A DNA stretch of 64,000 nt from Vulcanimicrobium sp035943995 (GTDB taxonomy: Bacteria > Vulcanimicrobiota > Vulcanimicrobiia > Vulcanimicrobiales > Vulcanimicrobiaceae). This document shows positions 1 through 8,316 of this stretch, piece after piece. Position numbers and translations under genes: made by a program. Within the stretch, counting starts at the first letter, position 1. Each line of letters begins with the position of its first letter. The notes under the pieces are model-generated. The model worked only from the letters and a program-made list of their open reading frames with translations. It ran no database searches and had not been told where the DNA came from. The DNA lies in contig DASZBS010000057.1 of the NCBI GenBank assembly GCA_035943995.1, positions 1 to 64,000 on the forward strand, in the 5' to 3' direction.

Positions 1-1
1 T

Positions 2-226
2 TTAGCGGTGGTGCCGGCGGTAGTATGCCTGGCGCCGCGCGGCTGCTGCGCGTTGCTCTGCGCGCTTCTGGCGCACCTTGTGATTGTAATTCGTGACGAG
101 TACCGCGGCGGCCGCGCCGCCGATGATGATGTTGCGCGTGCTCGCCGCACCGTCGGCGAGAGCCGGCGCGATTGCGCCGAACGTCATCGTCGCGGCCAGG
201 GCTGCTGCCGTCAGTGTCTTCTTCAT
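2..226 (-). CDS. Small exported basic protein
   Basis: This 74-residue protein begins with a clear Sec signal peptide: MKK, a hydrophobic core and a cleavage site after ALA at about residue 24. The mature part has a short Gly/Ala-rich hydrophobic stretch (about residues 33-46, IIIGGAAAAVLV) and ends in a strongly basic Arg/Gln/Ala/His tail. That pattern suggests a small periplasmic or membrane-associated protein; no family is recognised. The TAA stop lies 2-4 bases from the window edge, so the gene is complete. It is on the same strand as, and 48 bases downstream of, the GGDEF-EAL gene, but nothing ties the two functionally. Confidence 0.7.
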   Translation of the reverse strand: MKKTLTAAALAATMTFGAIAPALADGAASTRNIIIGGAAAAVLVTNYNHKVRQKRAEQRAAAARRQAYYRRHHR

Positions 227-274
227 AGGTTTACGATCGTACCCAAACCATGCGATCGATAACGCGAGCGCTTG

Positions 275-2392
275 CTACGCGGTCAACTCGACGAGGCGCA
301 GCCTTGGGCGCTGCGCAGCCCGCAGCACCTCGGCGAACTGAGCAGGCGCTTGCGCGCGGCCGAGCCAGAAACCTTGGCCGTCGTCGCAGCCGATGTCGCG
401 CACGAACGTGGCTTGGTCGTCGTTTTCGATGCCTTCGGCGACCACGCGCAGGCCGAACGCTTTGGCGATGTTCACGATCGAGACGACGATCGCGCGGTCG
501 GACTCGTCTTCCGTGACGTCGCGCACGAACGTGCGGTCGATCTTAAGCATGGTGATCGGCAGACGCTTGAGGTGCGCGAGCGAGCTGTAGCCGATGCCGA
601 AATCGTCCATCGCGATCTGGACGCCGAGCTCGCGCAGCCGTTCGAGCGCCGGCAGCGCCGCGTCGTCGAGCGCGGCCGTTTCGGTGACTTCCATGATCAG
701 CGCGTGCGCCGGGATGCCGTGCTGGACCAGTGCGCTCGCGACGTGGCCGCCGAGGTCGTCCTCGCGCAGATCGCGCGCCGACAAGTTCACCGACATGCTC
801 AGGTCGGGTGCGATCACGCGAAACTTCGCGAGCGCGGCGCACGCTTCGCGCAGCACCCAGCGGTCGATCTCGACGATCGACGACGACGCTTCCGCGATCG
901 GGACGAAGACCTCCGGCGAGATCGTGCCGCGCGTGGGATGGTGCCAGCGCAGGAGCGCCTCACAGCCCACGATCTCGTTGCGCGCGAGGTCGACCAGCGG
1001 CTGATACTCCAGCTCGAACTCGCCGCGCGCGAGCGCCTCGCGCAGGTCGGCCTCGAGCGCGAAGCGTTCGGCGTCGATCGCCTGCAGCGAGCTCTCGTAG
1101 ATCGCCAGGCTGCTGCCGCCGGCAGATTTCGCGCGGTACATCGCGGCGTCCGCGTGCGCGGTGAGCGCCTCAGCGTCGTGCCCGTGATCGGGGAACACCG
1201 CGGCACCCACGCTGACGCCGACGTACACCGTGCGCTCGGGCAAGCGGATCGGGGCGGACAGCGTCTGGATGATTCGCTGCGACAAGAACTCGATGTCGGC
1301 CATGCCGGCGATCCCGGACAGCAGGATCACGAACTCGTCGCCGCCGGGGCGCGCGATGAAGTCCGCGCCGCGCACGCACTTCTGCAGGCGCGAAGCGACT
1401 TCGCGCAGCACCGCGTCGCCCGCGCCGTGGCCCATCGTGTCGTTGATCGCTTTGAAGCGGTCGAGGTCGAGGAAGAGCAGGGCGAAGCGGCTGCCGTCCT
1501 CGCGCGCCGCCGCGACGGCCTCTTGGAGCCGCTGCTCGAGCGAGAAGCGGTTCGGGAGCGCGGTCAGCCGGTCGCTGTGCGCCGCGTCGAAAAGCTGGCG
1601 CTGCGTGCGCTTGAGCTCGGTGATGTCGATCGCGACGCCCACGGCGCCGACGATCTTGCCGTCGCGGTCGGCGAGGGGCTCGACGTGATGCCGCAGCCAG
1701 TGGGCGCCGTGCGCCGATTCGACGCGCACGTGCCGGCCGGTGAAGACTTCGCGCACGACGTTCTCGGCGATCAGCGCGGCGCACGGCTGGCCGATCAGCG
1801 CGGCGCTCGTGAGCCCGAGCTCGGCGAGCGCACCGCCCGACACGGCGGAGAAGCGGCCGTCGCGGCCGACCGTCCACAGCACGGCGTCGACGTTGTTCTC
1901 GACGAGCTGCAAGCTGTGGGCGTTCTCGTGCAGCTGCGACTCCGCGATCGTCTGCGCGCTGACGTCTTGCAGCGAGATGAGCGTTTCGGCGGCGGCCGGC
2001 AGGATGCGAACTTCGATCCAGCGCTGCAGCGCGGGAAACGCGTGAATGCGTTCGATCGCGATCCCGCTGCGGCGCGCGGCGCGAATGTCGGGCACGAGCT
2101 CCGATGCGAGCGGATCGACGGTGGCCTCGAGCGCGGCGCCGATCACGGTGTCGGCGGTCCGGTTCAGCAGCCGCTCCGCCTCCTCGTTGATGTGCGTCAC
2201 GCGCAGCTCCGCGTCGACGATGTACATGCCCTCCCGCACCGCTTCGAGCACGTTGTAGCGCCGCTCGACCGCGTCGTCCGCGGCGCTGCGCGCGCGCTGC
2301 ACCGCGCCGCGGCTGCGCAGCCAGGACGTCGCGCCGCCGGCCGCGAGCGCGATGCCGGCGAGCGCGGGCGCGACCTCGGCGATGAGGGTCAT
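275..2392 (-). CDS. PAS-PAS-GGDEF-EAL cyclic-di-GMP protein
   Basis: This 705-residue bifunctional signalling protein should make and/or degrade cyclic di-GMP at the membrane. A hydrophobic segment at residues 7-24 is a likely single membrane anchor. Two PAS-like sensor regions follow (about 48-150 and 165-265). The GGDEF domain has an intact GGDEF at 350-354 and an intact inhibitory site (RGAD, 341-344, five residues before it). The EAL domain carries EALLRW from residue 478, MEVTET, DDFGIGYSSL and MLKID. Because both catalytic motifs are intact, the net direction cannot be read from sequence. The ATG overlaps the TGA of the upstream regulator gene as ATGA, which implies translational coupling and a shared signal pathway. 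Confidence 0.92.
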   Translation of the reverse strand: MTLIAEVAPALAGIALAAGGATSWLRSRGAVQRARSAADDAVERRYNVLEAVREGMYIVDAELRVTHINEEAERLLNRTADTVIGAALEATVDPLASELVPDIRAARRSGIAIERIHAFPALQRWIEVRILPAAAETLISLQDVSAQTIAESQLHENAHSLQLVENNVDAVLWTVGRDGRFSAVSGGALAELGLTSAALIGQPCAALIAENVVREVFTGRHVRVESAHGAHWLRHHVEPLADRDGKIVGAVGVAIDITELKRTQRQLFDAAHSDRLTALPNRFSLEQRLQEAVAAAREDGSRFALLFLDLDRFKAINDTMGHGAGDAVLREVASRLQKCVRGADFIARPGGDEFVILLSGIAGMADIEFLSQRIIQTLSAPIRLPERTVYVGVSVGAAVFPDHGHDAEALTAHADAAMYRAKSAGGSSLAIYESSLQAIDAERFALEADLREALARGEFELEYQPLVDLARNEIVGCEALLRWHHPTRGTISPEVFVPIAEASSSIVEIDRWVLREACAALAKFRVIAPDLSMSVNLSARDLREDDLGGHVASALVQHGIPAHALIMEVTETAALDDAALPALERLRELGVQIAMDDFGIGYSSLAHLKRLPITMLKIDRTFVRDVTEDESDRAIVVSIVNIAKAFGLRVVAEGIENDDQATFVRDIGCDDGQGFWLGRAQAPAQFAEVLRAAQRPRLRLVELTA

Positions 2393-3936
2393 GCGAGCCC
2401 GCGAGAGCGGGCTGCGTCCAGGAGCGCGTTGCGCGAGGCGACGCCGAACGCCGCGTAGACCGTCTCGATCTGGCGTTCGATCCGGTAGATGCTGCGGCTG
2501 AACCGCCGCGACAGCTCGGCGAGATCTGCACCGCCCCAGAGCGCGCGCGCGATCTGGCGCTGGAACGGCGACAACTGGTCGGGCATGGCCTGCTCGCGCG
2601 CGACGCTCTGGCCCGCGAGGGATGTCAGCGGGCAATCGGGATACCGGCCCGCGTGCGCGACGGCGGCCAGGCACCAGCGCTCGTCGCCGGTCAGCTCGGC
2701 GAGCGCGGACGCGGCCAGCGTGGCGCGATAGTGAAACGACGCGCCGTCGAAGATCGCATAGGCTTCTTCGAGCGACGCGACGGCGGCGGCGCGCCGCCCC
2801 AGCGTTTGGTCGATGCGGCCTTGCGCGTACTTCGCGTGGGCCAGCGCGCGCACGTCGCCGTGCACCGCGATCGCCGGGTTCACGTTCTCGGTCCCGATCC
2901 GCGAGTACGTCGTCGCGTAGCGCTGCGCGCGCGGTGCGTCGGTCGGCGCGTGCAGCACGGCGAGCGTGACGAGCACCTGGCGCTCCTCGCCGTAGCTCGA
3001 CTCCCACGCCACGTCGAACGCGAGCGCGTCGGCTTGCGCGAGCTCTTCGAGCGCCCAGAACTCGTTGCGCGCGATGCGCGCGACGTAGGCGCGGTCGAGG
3101 TGGCCCATGATGCGCAGCGGCGCGCTCGGTGCGAGCGTGCGCGCTTCCTTGAACGCCCACTGCGCCTGCGCCGGGTTGCCGCGCATGAACGCGTCCCAGC
3201 CGAACGCGCGCGCCGTCTGAAAGTGCGCGCCGCGCACGTCGGGCGTCCACGCGAGCGCGCCGGCGGCGACGCGCGCCGCTTCGATGCCGGGCGCGTTCGC
3301 CGTCTCGAAGGCGACTTGCGCGAGCGCATGCGTCGAGGTCGCGAGCGTCCCGACATCGACGGGCTCGGCGGTCGGCAGTGTCGCATACGCGACCGCGCGC
3401 ATGAGGTCGGCGACGTGCGCGTCGTAGTCGTGATTGCCGGCGTGCAGCCACGCCCGGTAGGCGTAGGCTGCGGACGCGATGCTCGGGTCGGGGTGCGCGA
3501 TCGCGAGCGTGGCTTCCGGCGCCGCGGGGTTGCAGTCGCGGCGCAGCCAGCGCATCCGCAGGTCGTGGTACGCCATCGTGTTCGCGCCGTCGGGCACGGC
3601 CTGCTGCAGCAAGCGCGCATCGGCGTAGCTCGACTCGGCCGACGTGAAGTCGCGCACCGCCGCGTAGAGCTTGCCGGTCTCGACGTCCCGGCCGAAGCGC
3701 CCTTGCGGCGAGGCGAACAGGTCGTCGACGCCGGCGAGATACGCGAGCGCGTCGCTCGGATCGCGGCGTCCGATGGTGCCGGCCTTGATCAGCACCGCCT
3801 GCTCGACGACGTCGTCGGGCCAGTCTTCACAGCCCTCGAGGAACTCGAGCGCCGCGTCGTAGTGGGCGGACCGCTGCGCGACGCGAGCGTCGCGCAGCGA
3901 ATCCTCGAGCGCCCGAGCGCCCGAACGTTGTCTCAT
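2389..3936 (-). CDS. TPR-containing regulator with C-terminal LuxR-type HTH
   Basis: This 515-residue protein consists mainly of helical, Ala-rich repeats typical of tetratricopeptide arrays, followed by a C-terminal segment (LSPFQRQIARALWGGADLAE and about 45 more residues) that resembles a GerE/LuxR winged helix-turn-helix. The likely role is a transcription regulator that senses a ligand or partner through its TPR region, by analogy with the C-terminal half of MalT-type proteins, but without an ATPase domain. The start chosen is the ATG at 3936, 13 bases after the lipoprotein stop; a longer reading would run into that gene. Its stop overlaps the start of the GGDEF-EAL gene. The HTH assignment rests on pattern only. 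Confidence 0.7.
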   Translation of the reverse strand: MRQRSGARALEDSLRDARVAQRSAHYDAALEFLEGCEDWPDDVVEQAVLIKAGTIGRRDPSDALAYLAGVDDLFASPQGRFGRDVETGKLYAAVRDFTSAESSYADARLLQQAVPDGANTMAYHDLRMRWLRRDCNPAAPEATLAIAHPDPSIASAAYAYRAWLHAGNHDYDAHVADLMRAVAYATLPTAEPVDVGTLATSTHALAQVAFETANAPGIEAARVAAGALAWTPDVRGAHFQTARAFGWDAFMRGNPAQAQWAFKEARTLAPSAPLRIMGHLDRAYVARIARNEFWALEELAQADALAFDVAWESSYGEERQVLVTLAVLHAPTDAPRAQRYATTYSRIGTENVNPAIAVHGDVRALAHAKYAQGRIDQTLGRRAAAVASLEEAYAIFDGASFHYRATLAASALAELTGDERWCLAAVAHAGRYPDCPLTSLAGQSVAREQAMPDQLSPFQRQIARALWGGADLAELSRRFSRSIYRIERQIETVYAAFGVASRNALLDAARSRGLA

Positions 3937-3949
3937 GGAATGATCCCGT

Positions 3950-4852
3950 TCAGTCGACGAGCGAATCGAGTTCGAGCTGATCCTCGGGAGAGAGCACGAT
4001 GAGCTGCGACGGGGCTGCGCCCGCGTCGTTGCCCGTCGCCGTGATCGTCTCACCCGAAGCAGTCACGTAGGAGTTTTTCACCACGATCGTATACGCGCCC
4101 GGCGTCAGCGCGTGGAGGACGAACTTGCCGTCGGAGCCGGTGGCCGTCGCGTTGATGAGGTGTCCGGTCAGGTCCATGGCGAGCACCGACGCGTTCGCGA
4201 CCGGCTTCCCGGCGCGGTTGTTGATCGTACCGGTCACTTGCGCCGCCGCGTTGGCCGCCGTGACCGACGGCTGCACGTAGATCGTGCCGTTCGCGAACTT
4301 CACCGATTGCATGACGTTGAAGTCGAGCGTGATCGTGGTCGGCTTGGCGCCGCTCAGGAGACCGCCGGCGGCGAACGCGACGTCGAAGTCGACTGCGATC
4401 ACGGGCGACGTGCTCGGGTGTCCCGGCGTCCCCCACACGATCGGGATCGTCATGTTGCCGATCGTGACGTTCGAGTGCCCGCTCTCGATGAGCAGGCGGA
4501 CGCCGGTGTACCGGCCGCTCGGCGCGGTCCCGTCGAACGTCAGCGCATTGTGCTGCAGGTCGATCAGGTTCACGACCTGCGGTGAGCCGTAGCTCACGAA
4601 CGGCAGGGCGCCCGTGCTCGTCAAGAGCTGCACGCCGGCGAGGGCGACGTTGACCTTGACGCCCGGCATGTTGCCGAGCGGAGCATCGAACAGCGCCACC
4701 CTGAGCTTTGCGGCGGGCGCGCCACCGAGGAAATCTTGCGTATCGCGTGGCGCCCCCGTCGCCGCGCCGGGAACGACGCTGGTCGCAGGTCCCGAAACGT
4801 TGCAGGCGGTGAGCGAAAGCGCGACCGCGAGGCAGGCGAGAACCGATTTCAT
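3950..4852 (-). CDS. DUF4382 lipoprotein with carboxypeptidase-regulatory-like domain
   Basis: This is a 300-residue predicted lipoprotein. The signal peptide MKSVLACLAVALSLTAC ends in a lipobox (LTAC) with the lipidated Cys at residue 17. Residues of about 45-200 match the DUF4382 pattern (LRVALFDAPLGNMPGVKV and the later TGVRLLIE). The C-terminal 90 residues form a carboxypeptidase-regulatory-like beta-sandwich (GTINNRAGKPVANASVLAMD, then GAYTIVV), which usually mediates surface attachment. The ATG at 4852 is preferred over upstream in-frame codons because it sits exactly at the signal peptide. It is probably the first gene of a three-gene operon with the regulator and the GGDEF-EAL protein. 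Confidence 0.85.
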   Translation of the reverse strand: MKSVLACLAVALSLTACNVSGPATSVVPGAATGAPRDTQDFLGGAPAAKLRVALFDAPLGNMPGVKVNVALAGVQLLTSTGALPFVSYGSPQVVNLIDLQHNALTFDGTAPSGRYTGVRLLIESGHSNVTIGNMTIPIVWGTPGHPSTSPVIAVDFDVAFAAGGLLSGAKPTTITLDFNVMQSVKFANGTIYVQPSVTAANAAAQVTGTINNRAGKPVANASVLAMDLTGHLINATATGSDGKFVLHALTPGAYTIVVKNSYVTASGETITATGNDAGAAPSQLIVLSPEDQLELDSLVD

Positions 4853-5110
4853 CCTTGAAAAGTCCCCTTTCGGAAACAGAATGCATCCGAGCGGACGTAC
4901 CGGGGGCGATGCCCTCACGCTGTCAAGTGCCGGCGGGCATCATCCGACTTGAGCGACTTTCCCGATGGTACAACGTCCTAACGCTTGCTAAAACAGCTCG
5001 CAGTTAAGTCTGCGTCAGCGCTGCGTAACGTGCGCGCGGCGTTCACGCTGCGTTGACGCGTCGACGGCTTTCCGCAGCGGCGCCTGCGGCCGGGGGCGTG
5101 CAGAAACCCG

Positions 5111-5860
5111 ATGATGAAGCACGGCCCTGTGAAACGCCCGCGCATCCTGGTCACGGCGTCGCGCGATAACGCGGTACCGGAGTACGTCGCCGCGCTGCGC
5201 GACGCCGGCGCCGCGCCGCTGCGCATCGTGCCGGGGGACGCGGCGCGCGCCGCGCTCGGCCAGGCGGCCGGTGTGGTGGTGACCGGCGGTGTCGACGTGG
5301 ACCCCGCGGCGTACGACGCTCCCGCGTCGGCGTTCGTGACCGAGACGGAGCCCGAGCGCGACGTCTTCGAGATCGACGTGCTGCGCGCCGCGCGCGAACG
5401 GGGTCTGCCCGTGCTGTGCGTCTGCCGCGGGCTGCAGATCGCGAACGTCGCGTTCGGCGGGACGCTGATCCAGGACGTCCCGCACCACCTCGGTGCCGGC
5501 ATAGCGATCCCGCACGACGTCTCGGAGCCGAATCAGCACGGCGAGTGGCGCATCGTCCCGGAGCACGTCGTCCACATCGAACCGGACAGCGCGCTCGCGC
5601 GCATCACGCGCACGACGCAGCTCGCAACCAACGCGGCGCACCATCAAGCCGTCGACCGCTGTTCGCTCGATCTACGCGTCGTCGCCCGCACCGCCGACGG
5701 AATCGTCGAAGCGCTGGAAGCGCGCTTCGACGCGCCGTTCTGGCTCGCGGTCCAATGGCACCCGGAGTCGACGCACGCAACCGACGACGCAAGCCGTGCG
5801 ATCTTCGCCGAATTCGTCGGCGCCATTCACATCGCAGTCGGCAATTGCTCGAAGCTCTGA
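5111..5860 (+). CDS. Class I glutamine amidotransferase-like hydrolase (PuuD/peptidase C26 family)
   Basis: This 249-residue cytoplasmic protein belongs to the gamma-glutamyl-gamma-aminobutyrate hydrolase (PuuD) group, which removes gamma-linked glutamate, for example in putrescine breakdown. The nucleophile elbow is VLCVCRGLQIANV with the catalytic Cys in CRG. The His-Glu pair is in the C-terminal QWHPEST. The PuuD-like VTGGVDVDPAAYD segment near residue 60 is also present. Two adjacent ATG codons (5111 and 5114) could serve as start. The gene is transcribed away from the lipoprotein gene across a 258-base divergent region and has no obvious polyamine neighbours, so the true substrate is open. 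Confidence 0.85.
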   Translation: MMKHGPVKRPRILVTASRDNAVPEYVAALRDAGAAPLRIVPGDAARAALGQAAGVVVTGGVDVDPAAYDAPASAFVTETEPERDVFEIDVLRAARERGLPVLCVCRGLQIANVAFGGTLIQDVPHHLGAGIAIPHDVSEPNQHGEWRIVPEHVVHIEPDSALARITRTTQLATNAAHHQAVDRCSLDLRVVARTADGIVEALEARFDAPFWLAVQWHPESTHATDDASRAIFAEFVGAIHIAVGNCSKL

Positions 5861-5921
5861 CGAAAGGCATTTGCCCTTTTTTTCAATGATAGCAAGGAAT
5901 TGCTACTGGCGTTAGGGAACG

Positions 5922-6560
5922 GTGCTCCGGTGCGTCGACTGTGGTCGTGTAAAGGACGATGAGAAGTGGCGCCTCGATCATTCTCACGGTCTGATGTTGC
6001 GAGGTCGTACGCAAATTGGAGCGACGGGAAACTGGAAGAGATTAGGCTTGCCGCGCTTTGACGAAATCGGCGACACCGTAGGCCCGACCTACGCGATATT
6101 CCCTACGGTGAAGCGGCGCCGGTTCCACCAGGTCTTTCAAAATATGTCCGGCGCAAATCTGGAAGGGTTGATTCGGAACGCCATGGGCCTGCCGGCAAAT
6201 CTTTGGCCGTACGGCCTGCGGCCGGACGCTTGGGGCGCGCCGCTCGTCATCCATCATGGTTTGGTCGGGAAGTTCGCGCGCAAGCGGGATCGGCCGCATC
6301 TATTTCTGGTAAGCTACACGGCCGATGCGATCATGTATCCGACCGAGGTTTGGCTCGGCACGCATCGAGGAAAGCCGCGCCTTCGCTTCTTGAAAAAGCT
6401 TTCGGTCTTCGGCGTCGTCAATAATCTGCTCGTCTGCGCAGACCCCCGAACTTCCATCGTCGTGACGTCGTACGTGGTTGCGCCGCACTCGCTCGATGCG
6501 AGTCGCGAGGGGGAACTGCTGCACGCCTCGTGGGCATCGCCACCGGCGCGCTTGGAATGA
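5922..6560 (+). CDS. Orphan protein with possible BECR-fold nuclease-like C-terminus
   Basis: This 212-residue protein is not confidently recognised. It starts with a CxxC pair followed by Asp-His-Ser-His (CVDCG, then LDHSHG), which may be a small metal site. The last 75 residues (YPTEVW, RLRFLKKL, VVNNLLV, TSIVVTSYVV) resemble the barnase/EndoU/ColicinE5/RelE-like nuclease tails of phage MuF-type proteins; this is a weak visual match, not a proven homology. Base composition is clearly poorer in G+C than the flanking genes, which suggests recent acquisition. The GTG at 5922 has a poorly spaced Shine-Dalgarno sequence, so the ATG at 5994 is an alternative start. No immunity partner or phage gene is adjacent. 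Confidence 0.6.
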   Translation: MLRCVDCGRVKDDEKWRLDHSHGLMLRGRTQIGATGNWKRLGLPRFDEIGDTVGPTYAIFPTVKRRRFHQVFQNMSGANLEGLIRNAMGLPANLWPYGLRPDAWGAPLVIHHGLVGKFARKRDRPHLFLVSYTADAIMYPTEVWLGTHRGKPRLRFLKKLSVFGVVNNLLVCADPRTSIVVTSYVVAPHSLDASREGELLHASWASPPARLE

Positions 6561-6562
6561 GA

Positions 6563-6668
6563 CAGGGACCGGTCGCCCGATCCCTGTCGACGGCGGCCTT
6601 TCGGCCGCCCATTGTACCCGGCTGGATTGCTCCCCGGGTGGGTCCCAGAACTTCGAGGTTCGGCACCG
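6563..6668 (-). ncRNA. Candidate structured small RNA of unknown class
   Basis: Read on the minus strand, this roughly 105-base stretch folds by eye into successive hairpins. The first is a long imperfect stem capped by GAAC/GTTC around CTCGAA. Next is a CCCACCCGG/CCGGG-TACAA-TGGG stem with a bulge. Then comes a perfect 7-bp GGCGGCC/GGCCGCC stem with a GAAA tetraloop, and last a 10-bp stem (CAGGGATCGG/CCGGTCCCTG) with a GCGA tetraloop. Two GNRA tetraloops on GC-rich stems are a hallmark of functional RNA. A well-formed promoter lies just upstream, and there is no minus-strand gene downstream for it to control. It does not match the small SRP RNA, tmRNA or tRNA patterns I know. No U-tract follows the last hairpin, so the 3' end is approximate. 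Confidence 0.45.
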
Positions 6669-6673
6669 CCCCG

Positions 6674-6702
6674 AGTATACCACACCGGAGTGTGGGCGCC
6701 AA
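6674..6702 (-). promoter_or_regulatory. Promoter of the candidate small RNA
   Basis: On the minus strand there is a -35 TTGGCG (6697-6702), a 17-base spacer and a -10 TATACT (6674-6679, five of six consensus bases). The start would be near 6668. The spacer contains a perfect inverted repeat, CCACAC-N4-GTGTGG, which could be an operator or the end of the preceding exporter transcript, whose stop codon is only four bases upstream. Confidence 0.5.
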
Positions 6703-6705
6703 ATC

Positions 6706-7680
6706 TTACAACCCCGTTGCGCGCTGGATTGCGAGCGACGACAGTGCTACCGCGATCCATAGCAGGAAGCCTAGCGCCAGTGGGCGCGCGCCGGTGCGCA
6801 GCAGGCGCGCGAGGTCGGTTTGCAAGCCGATTGCCGCGAGCGCGATGCTGATCAAGAAGATCGCGACCATTCCGATGCCGGCGTGCCATGCGCCAGGGAT
6901 GATGCCCGTCGTGTTGACGAGCGCCGCGACGAGGAACCACAAGATAAACCACGGGATGATGCGGCGCCACGGGACGTGCATGCCGTCGCCGCGCTTTTGC
7001 CGTGCGCGCCACAGCGCGATCGCGGCGACGATCGGGAGGATCAGCGTCGCGCGCGTCAGCTTCACGATGGTCGCGTGGTCGCCCGCTTCGCGGCCGTATG
7101 CGTAACCCGCCGCGACGACCGACGACGTGTCGTTGATCGCCGTGCCCGCCCACAGGCCGAACGCTTCTTGCGACAGCTGCAGCGCGTGGCCGATCGGCGG
7201 GAACACGAGCACGGCGACGATGTTGTAGAAGAACACCGTCGCGATCGCAAGCGCGATCTCGGCTTCCTCCGGCTCGATCACCGACGACACCGCGGCGATC
7301 GCGGACGCGCCGCAGATTGCCGTGCCCACGCCGACGAGCAGGCGCAGCGTGCCGCCGATGCGCAGCAGGCGGCCCAGCAGCGGCGCGAGGACCAGCGCGA
7401 CGGTTATCGTGCCGAGCGTGACCGGCAGCGTGCTCAAACCCGTGCGCGCCACGACCGCGAGCGACAGCCCGAAGCCGGACACGACGATCGCGGCTTGCAG
7501 CACCGTGCGCGCGGAGAACGCGAGGCCGGGCTTGCACGCCGCCGGCAGCCGCACGAGCGCGCGGATCGCGACGCCGAGCACGATCGCGAACACCGGCGCG
7601 CCGACCAGCGGTGCGAAATGCGCGCAGACCACAGCGACCGCGGCAACCGCCACGGCGAGCAGAATCCCCGGCAGCAGCAC
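6706..7680 (-). CDS. YeiH-family putative sulfate exporter
   Basis: This 324-residue integral membrane protein has about ten hydrophobic helices and belongs to the YeiH/UPF0324 family, whose members are annotated as putative sulfate or organosulfonate exporters. The family signatures are visible: GTAICGASAIAAVSSVIEP around residue 120 and the FGLWAGTAINDTSSVVAAG segment around residue 170. The start is GTG at 7680, one base after the TAG of the carbonic-anhydrase-like gene, so the two are almost certainly cotranscribed. The proximity of a sulfur-acquisition operon 5 kb away is suggestive but not evidence of joint regulation. Confidence 0.85.
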   Translation of the reverse strand: MLLPGILLAVAVAAVAVVCAHFAPLVGAPVFAIVLGVAIRALVRLPAACKPGLAFSARTVLQAAIVVSGFGLSLAVVARTGLSTLPVTLGTITVALVLAPLLGRLLRIGGTLRLLVGVGTAICGASAIAAVSSVIEPEEAEIALAIATVFFYNIVAVLVFPPIGHALQLSQEAFGLWAGTAINDTSSVVAAGYAYGREAGDHATIVKLTRATLILPIVAAIALWRARQKRGDGMHVPWRRIIPWFILWFLVAALVNTTGIIPGAWHAGIGMVAIFLISIALAAIGLQTDLARLLRTGARPLALGFLLWIAVALSSLAIQRATGL

Positions 7681-7681
7681 G

Positions 7682-8239
7682 CTACGGCGCAGCGATGCGC
7701 TCGACGACCTCGTGCGCGCCGGGGTCGCCGATGCCGTGGCGCAGGTACGAGCGCGACAGCTCGGCGTACTCGACGCTGCCGTGCTCGACCCAGTGCACCG
7801 CCGCGCCTTCGAGCTGCTTCTTGACGACGGCAGGGGCGCCGGCGACGACGACGCGCGGCGGGATCTGCGCCCTGGCGGCGACCACCGAGCCGGCCGCGAC
7901 GAGGCTCTGCTCGCCGATCACCGCGTCGTTGAGGATCACGGCGTTCGAGCCGATCAGCGAGCCGCGCCCGATCCGGCAATCCTCCATCACGGCGCAGTGG
8001 CCGATCGTGACGTCGTCCTCGATGATCGTCGTCGAGCCCTCGCTGACGTGCACGACGGCGTTGTCCTGCACGTTCGCGCGCTTGCCGATGCGGATCGGCC
8101 CGTTGTCGCCGCGAATGACGGTCCCGAACCAGATCGACGCTTCCTCGCCGACCTCGACGTCGCCGATCAGCACGGCGGTCGGCGCGACGAACGCGGAGGC
8201 GGCGATCTTCGGGCGCTTGCCGCGGTACTCGATGATCAT
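7682..8239 (-). CDS. Gamma-class carbonic-anhydrase-like left-handed beta-helix protein
   Basis: This 185-residue protein is built of hexapeptide repeats (IGDVEV, IGKRAN, IEDDVT, IGRGSL, IGEQSL), the left-handed beta-helix of the YrdA/PaaY/CaiE and gamma-carbonic-anhydrase family. Two of the usual three zinc-ligand histidines are present, in AVVHV and in TIGHC. The third, normally five residues after the second (H-x4-H), is Glu here (GHCAVME). Classical CO2 hydration is therefore uncertain; a different metal ligand set or a non-enzymatic role is possible. The stop is one base from the exporter start, so they form a two-gene unit. Confidence 0.82.
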   Translation of the reverse strand: MIIEYRGKRPKIAASAFVAPTAVLIGDVEVGEEASIWFGTVIRGDNGPIRIGKRANVQDNAVVHVSEGSTTIIEDDVTIGHCAVMEDCRIGRGSLIGSNAVILNDAVIGEQSLVAAGSVVAARAQIPPRVVVAGAPAVVKKQLEGAAVHWVEHGSVEYAELSRSYLRHGIGDPGAHEVVERIAAP

Positions 8240-8316
8240 GCGCTAGGAACCTCACGAAGGACGAGGGCGGACCGGGTGCAGCCCGAACGCGATGGGTTCG
8301 CCGGAGGCAAACCCAT

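Noticed and set aside
272..2458. A 728-codon plus-strand frame opposite the GGDEF-EAL gene
   Set aside because: Its product is a low-complexity Arg/Asp/Val/His-rich string with no domain, the usual shadow of a high-GC gene; the minus-strand frame has intact catalytic motifs.
6563..6668. Small SRP RNA (4.5S) or 5S rRNA
   Set aside because: The size is right for SRP RNA, but the conserved GGAAG/AGCAG apical region is missing and several separate hairpins are present; a short GCCGAAC/GAAGTT similarity to 5S rRNA does not extend.
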